NCBI RefSeq assembly: GCF_002443255.2 | Contig: NW_019211459.1 | Location: forward strand, 22,186,020 to 22,250,019 | Length of the DNA: 64,000 bases | Origin: Varroa destructor | Lineage: Eukaryota; Arthropoda; Arachnida; Mesostigmata; Varroidae | Reading direction: 5' to 3' | Shown: in pieces, positions 22,472-36,746 of the stretch | Layout: the number at the start of each line of letters is the position of its first letter | Numbering within the stretch: position 1 is the first letter of the stretch | Translations under genes and position numbers: made by a program | Notes under the pieces: generated by a model | Told to the model about the DNA's origin: nothing | Seen by the model: the letters and a program-made list of their open reading frames with translations, nothing else | The model's database searches: none

Positions 22472-25400
22472 CCCTAGCCGCTTTTGCCTGCAGGGACCGC
22501 CTACCGCATCCTGTTGAAGATCGTCTTTTATCAAATTTAACAAATACACTGGTGTTAGTTAGCCATAGTTGAATAAATTGATAATAACTGATTATAAAGG
22601 GAACTTCCTTGAGGCGTATAGAGTAATGTAGACGTACTGATATGTTTTATTTATAATAAATATGTACCAGTGGCGTGGATTTGTTTATTACGTGCATTGC
22701 CAATTATGGGATAGGCAATGACATCGAGTTAGTTAAACAATGAAGAAGATAACGCTATCCCCATAGTTTTAAGGTCACATAATTGTTTACGATGAAATTG
22801 TTCTAGTTGAGAAATTTGTAAGATTGACGTTTCATCCAAGGTTTACCTTTTTCAGAGGGTCAGTTACCTTTTTCTTTGAAGTTTGCCTGTTGGAACAGAA
22901 TTTATTTAAAAATACCAAATACGTTTTCGATGCGAAAGAAAGCAAATTTTGTATTGGCGTCTAATTGCAACATGTACTGGTCAGCATGGAGGGTTGTTGT
23001 CAACTATAATCGTCTATCGGTGCTTACGTATATGTAACAATCTGAATAGATTTTACGGTATTTCGTATTCAAATTTTCGCTGATCAGATACCAATAGGGA
23101 TGAATCAGTGAGAATTATAAGGGTCGTCCAACTCATCTCCATTCGTTATTTCATGTTTAAGAATATTGTTGACATACATTCATGATTTTTTAGGGAAATT
23201 GCCATTACAACGACAATGATCTTCATAATAATATATGTTGCCTAAAGATGTATAAATTTACAGACCTCTTTGTTTAAGTTTTTTCTGCGACTCTTCAATC
23301 CAGTAAATTCAAGTACCCAAGAAGATTCGAAAAATGCGATAACATCTGAACCATTTGAATAATGACTAGGTTTTAAAGTTAATATAGTTCTAAGGCCTAG
23401 TACCTGCGACCCGGCACCCCAAAAATCTCTATAGATCAAGTATATGCCTAGGACAAAGATCTATGAAAGAAGTAAATAACTAAGATTTGCACAGTCTAAT
23501 AGAAAGAGTTCGATGTTTTTTCTTCCTTTGTCTCCACATTCGTCTATGTTCACAGCCTTAACACGTCGAAGATAACCAGTTTTATTCGAAGCGGCCTGGC
23601 CTATGTAGAGGAGCTGTTAGGGTCAGGATATATATATCACCTACAAGTAAATAACGGGCCAACACCAAATGGCAGCACAGACGTTACATGCACCCTTGGG
23701 GTCTCTTTCTGATTTTGACGTGATGTCCTCCGCTATATCCTAGAGGTGCCTCATTCCTGTCAAACATAATCTCGTTGTCACTTCGGTGGCACGTGACGAT
23801 CGCCCCCTAATAGTTGGGAATGTTGCCTTTTTTTTCTTCGCCGCAGAGGGTTCGTCGTCCATTCTTCCGTAGAAGGTAAATATGGAAGGCCCGACGTCAT
23901 CCCATCGTATATTGTGCCCAGCCAATCATCAAAAACTACACGTGATTAAGAAGCTCCACGTTTGCCAAGGCCCCAGTTCCAGTAGAAACCGATACGATTT
24001 AGTGCACTGTGTTAACATATTAATGTCAATATTACGAAGGCAGCAATCGAAAAGTAACATTTTCATTGCAATTCATATTGCACAGGGAAAATTGCAATAT
24101 CATACAAGTAGCTTGTAAAGGGGCACTGCATAATCGCAGAGTCGTAATACGGCATAATGAAGCTGATTAACGTGATTTTATGCTGCTATTTTTTATGTAG
24201 ATCCACAAGTAAGTTATAGACTAATAGATAAAGTTGCCACTCACAGCCCCGTCACTTTCTCTGTGGCTTGTCTTTGCCTAAACTTCCAACCACTATTAGC
24301 AAACCACTTCCGCTAACATTAAATTACGACACATACTCATAGACGTTGAGGCATTTCGTTGTTAAAATCCGCTGTACGGCAGCAGCGCGACATTAGAAGC
24401 GATCCGCCATGCCTACTAAGCGCATCCGGGTTAATTTGTCGGTCGGGCTGCAAATAATTCGGCATGTTTTAACTAATTTTATTTTTATCTCACGGTACTA
24501 CGTTCCCTTCGCCCTTTCCTATCTGCTACTGTTACCCACTTGTCCGGCCCAGGTTTGCTACGTGACTTTTTCGCGCCTTCGCCTCGCTTCCCTACTATTA
24601 GCAACAACTTCTGCTGCGCTTGCTACTCTCGCATCTCTCTTCGACGCAGGTACCAGTGCATGTCCTTCGCCCGCTATAACCGATGCTTCTTTAGTTCAGG
24701 CTGCTTACTAGTATGCCTTCGTCGAGTAAATGGGATGGTGTATACTCCAGCCAACCGGTCGGGCAAAAACGTTCGTTTTACCCCCCTAGACTCATCCACT
24801 ACTCCCAAAAGCCCCGAGTTTCTATTTTCAGCGTTTTTGTCTTTTTCCAAACAAAAGCGTTGATTTGTTTCAACCGAAGAAGCGAAAGCTTAGGCAGAAC
24901 TGTGTTACGAAGCTATGAGTCGCGCCTCCTCGGTCCGACACCTTGATAGTTTGAATATCGCAGCGGGAATAGTAGCAACAAAAGCCATATCTAACGCTGA
25001 CTAACCGTGTTAGATTGGCAGCAGCCGTTGCCATTGCAGTGGCTAGAAGTTCCTCTATCGGAAAAAAGCATGACCAGCAGTGTTCGCGATTTATTTAATC
25101 GCTTATTGTGTAGTAATTGCAGCTACTGTGGTTACCGATTGAAACGGACGCGGCAGACGAGTCAGTGAATTACCTACATGTTCATCATCTGTAAGCATAT
25201 GCTTTGTCCTATGAAAAACGCCTGACTTCTAGCTGCTGCCAGCCAGAAAGCCAATATCAAATAGGCATTTGTTGCCCCTTCGCGTATTGACGTAACGTTC
25301 GCTGTTTGTCATCTTCAATAGGTGCTATATTCAATAAATTTGATCTATTTGCTGGTGCCGGCTGGGTGGCAGCCGTCAAGCAGACTCTGGTGATTCTTCG

Positions 25401-26939
25401 CAAATGACAGTCATGTAGTTAGCTATCAAGGAAGCTATGCATACACTCTCATCTTTACTTAGTCTTCGCGTACGTCGCAGTGCACACTGTGCTTAGGTTC
25501 CAAGACTCATATTGTAATAATAACATTATCGTTAATACTTGAGAGGAAAACTAAAACTTTACAATTATCTCTTATAATATGTATGTAGAGTTCTGAATGA
25601 AGTTGTAAAAAATTGCTGATGCCGGTCTCTCACAAGAGGCTCTTTATTCAGCACGAGCTCAAAATTTCCATTGAATATACACATTTCAAACAACGTGACA
25701 TATTGCCGTGCATCAAAAACGCTCAATTTGTACTGTGACCGCAGGTTTGCTCGTGTGCCACCTTTTCCCATTTTGTTTCCCAATTTATTGGCGTGTTTTG
25801 CGTAAATGTTGGTAGGGTTATTTCGAAAATCGCTCTAGACTGAGAACTGGTCGTTCGGTGCTTATATCTACTATGATATCTGTTATAGTTATTTTCTAAC
25901 TTACCTAAACCTATCGTGTGATTTTTTACTGTAGTTCACTGTTCGTGAACAAATATATACGAATTCAATTGGATTTCAGGTGAGCCTTCCGAAATAGAGA
26001 AACATAACTTTCCAGTTGCCAATACAAGCGATCTCTATAGCCGTAGGATGAAACAGCCTCGGGTTACGTGTTTACACTTGATGATTACGAATCCTTTCTT
26101 GTTTCATTGATACTTATATAGGCAGTATATATGAGAAATTACTACCAGTAGTAAATAGGTTTGTCTCGATACGCAAACCTGCTGGGTAAACTTCAGCAAC
26201 AAGTTCGAGCTCTGACCTCCCCAAAGACCCAGTTCGATGTGAATTAGCTATAAGCATTTACAAACAATATTTTCTGTTACATTATCAGCCTTATCAAACT
26301 TGTGGATTCTTGTGGATTTTGTACCAGTGGCATAAACGATACTCACGGTCATTTGCGCAGAACGGGGCCGCCCGTATCGATTCTCGACCCTGTCGTCGGG
26401 TATAGCTTGTACGATCAAGCTTTTCTTCGATTTGAAAATAGATTAACGCCACACCTACATCGCCCGATTGCCTCTAAGTCGAGTCGATACCACTTGATAC
26501 GCTCCAGGCGTTTCTTGGCTACTAACATTTACTTCTTTTCTTCGAAGCATTGTCTTTGCTGACCCGTAGGAGCACGCTTGCTGAAGACAGCTGTTTTTGC
26601 TTAGTCATCAACTAATCGGTGGACAACGCCGACATAGATTACGCGCTATCAGCATCTTGAGCCGATCGTCTAATTTCTTCCTATTTTTTTTTCACTACCC
26701 CCTATGCGCTCGATGCCGCTACGGTGGCGACCGCTGTGCTGCTGGACGGGTCTTCTAAAAAGCTTATCCTCCACAACGACCCGGAAACGGTATAACTGCA
26801 ATCGGGTGGGCCAGTAAAAAAATGAGGGCCTATAATGCGATGTGTATGCAAATACGTACGTCATGGCAGAGTTCGCTAAATAATGTAACCTTCCTGGTAG
26901 CAGGGAACGCTTAGGCCAATTACTGTTTGACTAATAGTA

Positions 26940-26961
26940 ATTGTATATAGTAATATACAAT
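26940..26961. repeat. AT-rich hairpin
   Basis: ATTGTATAT and ATATACAAT pair exactly over a 4-base loop. Confidence 0.65.
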
Positions 26962-27535
26962 AATATAGTAGTACGCGGCTATGGGAATGGTGGTTTTTTT
27001 CGCCGTCGATTAACGCCCGTTCCAGAAGGCCATCCTTTATGACTCAGGAGTATATCTAATTTCAGATGCGACAATGTTGAAGAAGAGTACTTTGGATTTG
27101 TCTCACACGCTAGTTGAATACAAATATTACAAAAAAAATAATGCTCCCATATCTTAACGTTTTGTTTATCGATATATTTATGATGTCATATTGTACCAAT
27201 AACTATGGCATCATAGTTCGCCAGTCTTAAATGTTACTCATGTTAAAATCAGAAGGTTAGTTGCTGATTCGGGCGTTGGTTGCCCCCTCAGCCAGTGTAT
27301 CGTTTCATAGCCTGTCTCATCCGCCCTGACCTCTTGCACGAACTAACGAGTAACCGTATAGCGTTTACATACGTAGTTACGCCACCATTCACAGATTCCC
27401 TTAACGGTCAATGCTTCTGTATACGTCAAGTAGGTGGGACTAAAAATCCTGGAATTATCAAAAGCGGAATACATGTCGTTTCGATTTAGGTTAAGGTCAG
27501 TCCGTTCAAGATACCGCCGGCCAACGCTATATATT

Positions 27536-28092
27536 AGTTAAGAATTCAGTCCACGAGCAGCGGTACGCCATTACAATTACGTACCTGGTTGTAGTGTAAT
27601 AAAGGTGAACAATTTAATCGTCCGTTTACGGTGGCTGAAAATAGCGAAGCGAAACGACCTCCGCAGCATAAATGACTAGGTCGCATAGGGTTTGTTATTT
27701 TTACCCGTAACAAAGCGGCGTAACATGGCGCTACTTTCTTTTACTGCACCCGCCAACGGTCATCGTAGTCCCTCCTTACCGCCGCCGACGATTTCCTCCC
27801 GTTCTAATAGTGGTGCGGTGAACGTTGCTTGAAGCATCAATACCATACCTAGCGTCAGTGGCCAACCTCGTATTATGTGTAAAGCCTCCTCATTATTAGA
27901 CCCTATCCGGCAATAACCGCTAAGTCAAGAATGTCGTTCTTACGGCACACTTGGATACCTACCTATACTTCATTATAAAAACGATAGGCGTATTGTTCGA
28001 TATTAGAAGCAAGATGCCTACAATTGCCGTTATGGTTTAAGTGTGCTAGCATATGAGAGGCGTACCGCTGCTCGTGGACTGAATTCTTAACT
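27536..28092. mobile_element. 557-base unit with perfect 34-base terminal inverted repeats, MITE-like
   Basis: The left arm (27536-27569) begins AGTTAAGAATTCAGTCCACG and continues through AGCAGCGGTACGCC. The right arm (28059-28092) is its exact reverse complement over all 34 bases, and identity ends sharply on both sides of each arm. A 34-base exact match at this distance is not expected by chance. The 489-base interior has no convincing open frame or sequence I recognise. A short non-autonomous DNA transposon (MITE) is the simplest family-level explanation. However, no direct target-site duplication is visible next to the arms: the left flank ends CTATATATT and the right begins GCAAGCTG. The arm sequence does not match a terminus I know. 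Alternatives are an isolated inverted duplication or a hairpin-RNA locus. Confidence 0.5.
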
Positions 28093-29466
28093 GCAAGCTG
28101 ACACACATAATGTTATTAAACAGCAGTAATAACAATTTGAGTTAGTTATCTAGCTAGGAAAAGGATATTGCCCCGCGGACAATAGCAGCAAGACGCTTGT
28201 CGACTAAAGAAGCATTGACTTGACAATGGCGCTACTGCAGCTTTTTTTTTGTTCGCTTTGCAGATGCCGACAAATACTTCAATGTTCTTTGTCGATGATT
28301 GAATAGAAAAAAAAATATTGTACAGGCGTCGACTCCCACACAGCCGCCGACTGGCTTGTCGGTTAACAATCCGGCTGGCTGCGAGCTAATTGAAAGGACG
28401 ATCTTGTCGTCTTGACGATTGCTTGCAGATTCGGGTACAGATCCTTATGTGGATTGCAGCTATTGAGAGCTACGGCCATGAGGTGGCCATATTGCTGATA
28501 CATTCGTCTACGTGCTGGTTGTGTCACCAAACTGTGACCTTGTGTCCGCTCACATGTTCCCTATCTTCACACGTTCCCACGACGCCTGCGATTGTCGAAG
28601 GCTTCCCTTCTTTACCCTGCACACTTGGAGTACGCTATCCGCAGCAACAAGAACGACAAGTGAGCTTTCCGTTTTGCTGAGCAGGGTAAACGAGAGGTGA
28701 AAAGACGCTTAGGTATGAACAGGTCGCAGACGCTCCTCTCCTCCTTGTTGAACTCGCGCTATTCCCGCAAAACTGGTATGGTATGCCTCAGAATGGGCAA
28801 TAGCCTCCCTCAGGTCACTAATTTGCATGCGACATGGGATGCGCCTCACATCTGCAGAAGGATGTGTACGTCCAGCGAAGGAAAGCAATGCGAGCACGCG
28901 CCTGTCATCGGCAACCATTGTAATAGTGGCAGTAGCAGATAGCACAGCTGGGAAGACAAAATGAATACGCATAGCCTATGCATCCGGAAGTGTTAATATT
29001 GTCACTTCCGCTCTTTCCTTCGAGCGTCCTCTCAAACCAACTTATTTCCGCTTACTGGGAGACCTCTTGTGGGCTTAGTCTTCGACGCTACCTCATTCCT
29101 TCAGTGGCATGGCCTCTCGCCTTTTTCCGCCTACTACCTCCTTCGCTTTGTTATTCTCTCTCTTTTCGAAAGGGAGAAAACATATGGATGAAAGAAACAG
29201 GTGGGTAGGTCCTTTTTCGGTACTCCCTTCAGTGTATGCGAAGCACCTCCAGAATCGAAGGAGACGATGGCGACGATCACCGAGCGAGACATAGGAGAGT
29301 GACACGTGGCTGTGCAAACGTACTCAGCGAGCAAGCATTATAGAGATTCACGGCGTTGTGTATTAAGAAGGGTCGCTTTTCCCGCTCTCTCGCCGTATTT
29401 AGTCTAGGACCATTGAATTGAATGGCTACAGTATCAACAAATACTCGTTGTAACAGTGTAAGCAGT

Positions 29467-29469
29467 AAG

Positions 29470-29513
<44 letters not shown>

Positions 29514-29516
29514 CTT
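29467..29516. repeat. TA microsatellite flanked by inverted AAGCTT words
   Basis: About 38 bases of TA (29472-29509) sit between AAGCTT at 29467-29472 and AAGCTT at 29511-29516. The entire unit is nearly self-complementary and could extrude as a cruciform. Confidence 0.93.
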
Positions 29517-29957
29517 GCAAGTAACCGAAGACGCGGCCTTTTCTGTATTCTACTATGATCAATGTTGTTCCCGTCTATACGAGACCAATGCGGTGTAGCC
29601 GCTCCCAGCGACGAGACTAGAAAAAATAATAAACAAAGAATCGGGACCGTTCGTTCGATGTTTCACTTGTGATACATATAGCTAGCTTAGTATGGAGAAT
29701 TAGTCAGACAATACAACACGCAGCGAAATTGATGTTTGACGAATGTGTAAAGAAGTAACGGCCATGAGAGAGATACTGGCACGGGAGCACTGGTATGGGA
29801 AAAACGTGCCCCATGCTTGCAGCGTTGAACGCCATTGAGAGGAAGAGACGGAAAACCAAATCCATAATGAAAGAAGCTCCATATAGGGAGATGGTCTGCT
29901 GTCACTATCTAGGAAACGTGCGCAACTACTGCTTTGCAATAAGGCCACGTGCTTTAT

Positions 29958-29978
29958 AAAATACATTGGATGTATTTT
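29958..29978. repeat. AT-rich hairpin
   Basis: AAAATACAT and ATGTATTTT pair exactly over the 3-base loop TGG. Confidence 0.65.
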
Positions 29979-32900
29979 GTCTAACATGTAGGTAAGCACA
30001 TTTATTCAGACTGGGTATTGTAGAGGCGAAACGGTGTATGACTACTTCCTTGTTGTTTTTAAATACCATTTACTAGTAAAGTAGTTTAAAAACTCGCACA
30101 AAAACCACAGAATCCAAGGGCCTGAATTCTGCGCTTGGTTGAAGTGTTTGGCAACCCTAGTACCCGGGTGGTTTGCTTATATACGGAGTTGTTTTTGCTA
30201 ACTTAACACACTTCTTACCGGCGTACACATTAGATACAATTATTTAGTAGAATGGAAGTGAAACAACAAAGGTCACACGAATTTCCCAAAATATCTCGCT
30301 TTACTTTATCGATCCTTCTACTTTGTAAACCTTCCCTCTGCCGTAAATTTCTCCTACCCGTCAAACAATGCACAGGTTACACCTGTTTGCCAGTGATGTC
30401 CAGCGTCTGTACACGTATGTCTTTTTTGGATTCTAATAGTGACAACGAAGATGATGAACAAAAAAAGCGTTAAAAAATGATAACACCCTATGAGCTTCCC
30501 TAGGCAGTTAGGAAGGTTTTCGCAGATCGAGGTCCCAACCGTTCCACGATTCCCCTTCAGTTGTCGCGGGTCGGGGCAAACAACACATTCACAAGGAGCA
30601 ACTTTTTTCAAATCTCGTTAGAGAATGCAAGTGTTTTTGTTGAGGAGATGCATAAATTTGGGCATGGTGCATCTAATCGGTTTTCGTCCTAACAACAACG
30701 ACGACGGATAGGGCGGTTTTGAACTGTGGGGAGTCTAGCGTGCATGGCCTCACACAGATTCATGATGAAGCTTTATACTACGATCGTCGCACTAGCATGC
30801 CCTAGTCATGTCGAGTTCACGTCTCTCTTTTGAAAACGCGACCGTCGCTGTGATATTGATTTGAGTGCAAAAGTGCATCTAATCAGTGTCTTCGTTCGTG
30901 GCCAAAAGGGTCCGAGTTTTCACCCAGTTTCGAGCGCCGCCTTCAACTGGCTCCTGCCCCTGGTGTTACCTTGTGAATACTACCGTCGGCCAATCGTTCA
31001 GTGACGACACAACTTAATCGTGAGTTCGTGTGTGCTGTTTTCTTGAAAGGAAGCACCTGCTAACAAGGGATGAGGACCCTTACTGTTTCCGTTCCCGTTA
31101 ACAATATCTGCCCAAATTTTATCCTCGCCTGTGGAGGAGCCTATTGTTATAAGAACCGAAGAAAGCATAGACGGCAAAGGCACCCATGTTACCAGAATAC
31201 AAGGTGGCGCTTCAAATTGAGACTACGAGAGCGTAGAGAGACGACTGCTATTCTTTAGGAGTGGTCAGCCAGCAATAGATTATTTATCTAAACTATCAGT
31301 GTCTCCGAAGACGCGAAGGGTTATTGCAGCTTATCGTTGTGGGTTCGCTAGTCCTTAACCTGAACGCGTCGTCTCATCGTTTATCGTACTTGAATAAAGT
31401 GAACGATGGATTGTTTGATTACCATTTCGTGATAGCATGGTGGGTCATGCTTTCTCGCAACGGATACTTACACTTCAATAGTGGGTACGCAGCGTATGTA
31501 ATTCTAGAGAAAATCGGTCGCTGTGTGATGTGTAGGTCCTAATAAGACCGTTCAATAAGATATTTCATTTATTTAAGGGCATTGGAGATAATTCTTCGGT
31601 GAGAAGAAACCATGTTCGTGTTTCGAATAATCCTGACTCCATTCATGACAGATTAAGCTTACGGAACCTCTTAAAGGTCATCAGCTTCTCGCTGGTTTGG
31701 CTACCATGGACTATTTTACTTTTGGTATGCTGAAACAAATCACACATATAATAACGTATAGTGAAAGATTTTACCGACAAAAATACCATAAATATGAAGA
31801 AAAACAAAGTAGTATCAATTTATATGTTTTTTCAAGCTTCAAAATAGTTCTTTACACACAATAAAGGTTCATTTGTGTAATGATGTCCCTTTGGGGATCT
31901 TAGAACTAGGTCGACATAGACGCGTTTGCGAAGTTGTCACCCTAAGCGAACGATTTCTTCTCGAGAAGGCTCCACGACCGTAAACAATCCCAACCTTTTT
32001 AGGCCAATGCAACCATACCAATACATTCGCGTGGACGATAGTTTGACCATAGTTAACTATGCTTCCGCTCTAACATATCATATTGTTATTACTATTGATT
32101 GTTTTTTTTTACAATCTACCGTTATAAAGCCGTTGACCTTTGAAATCACATTAATTAATACTTTCTAGGAACATAATGGGTTTGTGTTGTCCGACAATTT
32201 AGCCATTAATCATATCTTGTGACAGAGGGCGTCTGATCTACAGCATCGATAGCATACTCGTAACTTTATCGTTGAAACAGTACGATTTCGTAGACGAGTT
32301 CGATTATGAAGCGATACGATGAGTAACAAACGGCCGATCCGGATTAGAAGGCCAAGTTCACTCTGAATTTAAAACGCTGAAGAAAGTAGATCTGGTTCAT
32401 ATGACCCGGCTTGATTATATCTCACCCAGTTTATTTACGGATGACCAAGTACACACAAGAATCGAATTCAGCAATCACTGACTGCTTATTAAGCAATCGT
32501 AAAATGGATAAACACCCCTTAACTCTCGCCAGTTCCCCGACAGCGGGGTCCCCATAGGGAAATTAAGCGCAGTAGAGATGCAGAGTTGCTGAACACGCAG
32601 TTTAGAAGGTACGGCTTTAAGCTTTAGCTTTTACGTAATCTAAATGATTCAAACTCTTCACCCGGTGCTAACATCAAACGTTGTCTCGGACAAAGCACGC
32701 CGTCCAGCACGAACCGCAGCGTCTCCATCTTACGTCTCCGAGGTTTCATAACCTACTCTGGTATTATGATTACCCTCATCATCAATAGTGAGTTAGCATT
32801 TTATCAGATAATGATGGACCGTTGTGTCGCGTATAATAGAACTTGGCGACAGAACAGCAGTGCAACTTCGAAAACACTTGTGCCATTGGTAAGAGCTAAA

Positions 32901-33993
32901 TTAGCATAGAAGAAGCTCTCGTCCGTCGAAAGCTTTTTCCACGCAATGGAGACGCGGTGTCGACAGGCGCGGAAAGACTTCAAACGCTAGTACCAGCATC
33001 TAGCATGTTTAGACCGACGCACTTTCTGTCTGAACCGGTTCTTTATGGAGTTATTATAGGGATAAGCTCCCACAAGGTTTTGTTCTAGTATCACTAGTAA
33101 ACCCTAGGACTTTCTAGTCCAGTTGGAGGTAGACGCGCAAGGTAGGGCCGAATGGCATCAATCGTGTGCAAAGTAATATTTGCTATCTCTTATTTGTAGC
33201 ACACACACGATCATAGAGCCTCATTTATACGATTTGCTAACCTTTTAGTTTCATAATCTATGGGTAAACGCCTACGAAAGTATAATATATATGCTAAGAA
33301 TCAGACTGGTTTGCTCGTACTACTCCCAGAGTAATTATATAGGGCTCTCTAATCTTTCCTCTACGAGCAACGAGATATTTTAGAGAATCTAGCCACACAG
33401 ACGTTCTATACAAGTTAACGTTGGAACAGCTAATTAACTATTTTACTGTCATTTCTTAGCGCCATCAGAACGGGATGAGGGTTAAGTGGAAATTACGTAC
33501 TTAAATTGATAACGATTGAGAGCAAGCTCTCGCGATCAACAGTGTAATACAGTTAGGGCAATTAGAAAAACAATACGAGAATGAGCACTGCATGTGTACG
33601 AAGGGCCATGTTTAGTCCTAGATTCGTCTCCCGTCGTGTAACGGCGTCAATTAAGAGCCGCGTGTTTTAATGAAAATCAAAGTTTATTGATCCGTACGTA
33701 AATATGTTAAAGAACACGAATTGCTCTCTAAATTGAACATACGCAAAATTTTGTTGATCTAAGCGTTTGCGGTGCAACGAAAACTTCTATTTTTGTCAGG
33801 TACTTACAGCCAAAGTAACTTGCTTTTCAAATGTATAGTTTAATCTCGTGTATTATTTAAGACATCCTCTCGATTGACCATTTTAATTAAGGGGAAAACG
33901 TGAAAAATCGTTTCCGCCCCCTGAACCGGTCAGCAACGACCACGGAAGAGTTTGTATAACATTTATTATACTCGTGCTATTAATATGATTTTT

Positions 33994-34008
33994 AAAAAAA
34001 AAAAAAAA
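33994..34008 (+). repeat. A15 homopolymer
   Basis: Fifteen A residues following ATGATTTTT. No retroposed gene or SINE body was recognised upstream, so a retrotransposon tail is not supported. Confidence 0.9.
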
Positions 34009-35874
34009 GTTTTCTAGATTATACAGCTTTGTAGAAGTCATGTATATATTGGAGCTAATCACTCTATGGCTTTCCATGTGCTAGTCAGAAGCCACCATGT
34101 TTTCTTGGCAACAGACTGATTGTGCCCTATCGCTTTTAATAGTTTCTTTTATTGTAGGTGGAAAAACCAAAAAGAATGGCCAACTCTCATAAAGGGAAAC
34201 GTTGCTCCACTTTTTCCCGCTTGAAATCGTAGCTGTGCACGACTTCCCGAGCAAGCTTAGCTTCAGCTTGGGGATAGCTGGTTAGTGGAATAACCAAACA
34301 CAGGCTTCAGGCTCAGGAAGAAAATATCAATGATATTATCTCTAGCATAGCCTGCGGGTACTAACGATTGGACAAAAACTTGTAGCTTTCATTGTAATAT
34401 CCACAGGTCGAACCACTATCCCGAGGCAATAGCGGAAAGGAACGAACTTAGTCCTAGCATCGGTCTGCATCGCCTGGCAAACATTTGTTCTGATTTCATG
34501 AACGCAGTCATCTATCAGTGATAATGTAAAATGATAGTATAGATGTTGCGTCTCTTTCCAGTGAGCACAGAGAATAGTGCGAGATATCCGACTTAGATAT
34601 TGTCTTGCTCCATTTTTCCTTCTAATTGAAAAAGCCTGATCCTTAACAAGCAGTTCTCCAAGAATATCTATAGCCGCGTGTAGTTTGCGCCGTTTATCCA
34701 TATCGCCAGACAGTTTACTCTTATTGATAAACGACGCAAAAAGGACGCTGGAGAGGTATCGGCGATATTAGCGTTTGTTTCAAAAACGCAGTAATCGGGT
34801 ATGTATCCTATGTGTCTGGGATGTTCATCCTGATAATAGAACTAAATACATTTCTAATCTAATCTCATTCTCAGCCCTGGACTAACTTACCTGTCACGAA
34901 TATGCACAAAAGGCGGTTAAGCTAAGGTGGCAATAGGGCAAAGAGAAGCCTCGGAAAGTGTGCAAGGGGAAGATTTGACCCTGTAGATAAAAGCTGCCAA
35001 GAGAAAAAATAACATCTGTGGTGAGTCGCGCAAAATGACTGGCCTTAAACGAATGCTGTTATTCTGATAAGGAACTAAGAATTGACGTAAATAATATCAG
35101 CCTACAACGCACGCTCAATTGTGAACGCTACAAGATAGCCAAATTGGCAAGACGATAAATCTGTGTCTATTTCGAATGATAAGACCGGTACAGGCACAAA
35201 ACGCAAACGAGATGTCCTGCAAACTAGGACCTTTGAAAGTAGAGAAACACGCGAACTTTACAGCTAGCTAAGTTATAATATCTTACAATGACACACAAAC
35301 CCAGCTACGTATGTATGCATATCGTATCGTCACCATTACAGGAACTGCTATAATGCGAGCACATATATCTAGAATCGGTCGGAGACGTAGATCATTAGAA
35401 TAATTTTGCCTGCACACTTAAATGCACACAACCAACTCGACGATTACATGATTTCGACAACAAGCTTCTTGATTTCGCTATTCTAACTAATATTTAGTGT
35501 CATAAAATTTAAAAAAAGATACTGCCAGCCTTTCCACGTTCGCGACACATCCCCGAAGCAGGATTTCTACCGTCAGAAACGTGTACAAACGCACTGGCTT
35601 TTCCTTCGCACGGCTCAATGTGTTTTCCACACGATGTATTTTTTATGATACCAGATATTTTCTTTCAGTATTCTAAATTACAATCATGAACGTAAGCATA
35701 TTTAATGGTTTGTACGACCGGTAGCGGCTGCCTTTATTCAAACAAGATCATGAAGAAAATACCCGTAGAGAAAGAAAATAGGAGAAAAATGGTACACGCT
35801 TGAACTGTCTCTAGGCAAACATATAGCATTGAAAGTGTACATTTGTTTGTACGTCATCCTCTTTTGTCCGTATA

Positions 35875-35876
<2 letters not shown>

Positions 35877-35916
<40 letters not shown>
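35877..35916. repeat. AT dinucleotide microsatellite
   Basis: Twenty uninterrupted AT units. The Ile-Tyr repeat it would encode on the minus strand is an artefact. Confidence 0.96.
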
Positions 35917-35918
<2 letters not shown>

Positions 35919-36730
35919 ATAACCTCTGCTTTTGCGCTTGCAAACGCCCTGTAGGTACTAGATACAACTAACTGAAGTTCGTCTCCGTTAAATGGTAGTG
36001 GCTGATCAACCGGCCGTGCACCCCATGGCTTCCGTGGCTGGGTTCGGTGGGCTCGAGACCCGTAAGTCATTCCGGACTAAGAGTCGCTGAAAAACCAAAA
36101 CTTTAACCCGTATTTATGTATTAACATTAAAACACACTTTTATGAAATTAAATCGTCTTACACAATTTGAACGTAAGCTATACATACTCGTATTTTGAAA
36201 TCAGTGTTTTTCCAAAAATACCATAACACCTCACAAGCAGTGCTGCTTTTTTCTATACCATATACCATAACCTAGCCAATCTGTAAAGATTTACCGTTCA
36301 TTTAAAATTACTACTGCCAACTGCCCCGCCATATTTATCTCTGCCGGTTCAGAACACAAAGTCAAGGCGCATTGTATGCAGTGACCATCTTCTACCCTGC
36401 ACCGCAATAATTTAGCCTTATCGACAAGCCCTAATTAACGTCGAAAAAATCGTCCACGACAGCTAGATGGCTGGAGCACGAGGTCGCAGATTCACACATC
36501 AAGTCGCCTGAGCAATCCATTTGAATAAGGTGACCTGGCAGGCCGAGCGTGTTTGTTTTTTTCTAGTTGCCCTAACACTTGCTAACGACTCCGCTTATGG
36601 CTGAACAGAAAGAGGACATGGAAATCAGGTGGACGAGTGGTTGTCTCGATTCTAAGAAGGCTCGATGATTGACTCATATTCGGTCAAGGACGTCGAGTAT
36701 TTCCGGCGATTTTAACGTCAGCAGAAGCAG

Positions 36731-36746
36731 CAACAACAACAACAAC
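36731..36746 (+). repeat. CAA trinucleotide run
   Basis: Five CAA units preceded by a CAG-rich word, in non-coding sequence. Confidence 0.85.

Larger units (their letters stand above)
17599..27535. other. Presumed CAMTA intron, second part
   Basis: No gene recognised. The stretch contains ATC and CTG trinucleotide runs and several perfect short palindromes listed separately. Several 60-120 codon open frames overlap on both strands without domain signatures or matched splice sites. Confidence 0.5.

Noticed and set aside
33960..34010. A15 tract as a retrotransposon or SINE poly(A) tail
   Set aside because: No element body, internal promoter boxes or target-site duplication could be seen next to it.
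34894..34983. Minus-strand block between an acceptor (CTTTTATCTACAG) and a CAG/GTAAGT donor as an exon
   Set aside because: All three frames are closed inside the block, so it cannot be an internal coding exon. A non-coding exon is possible but unsupported.
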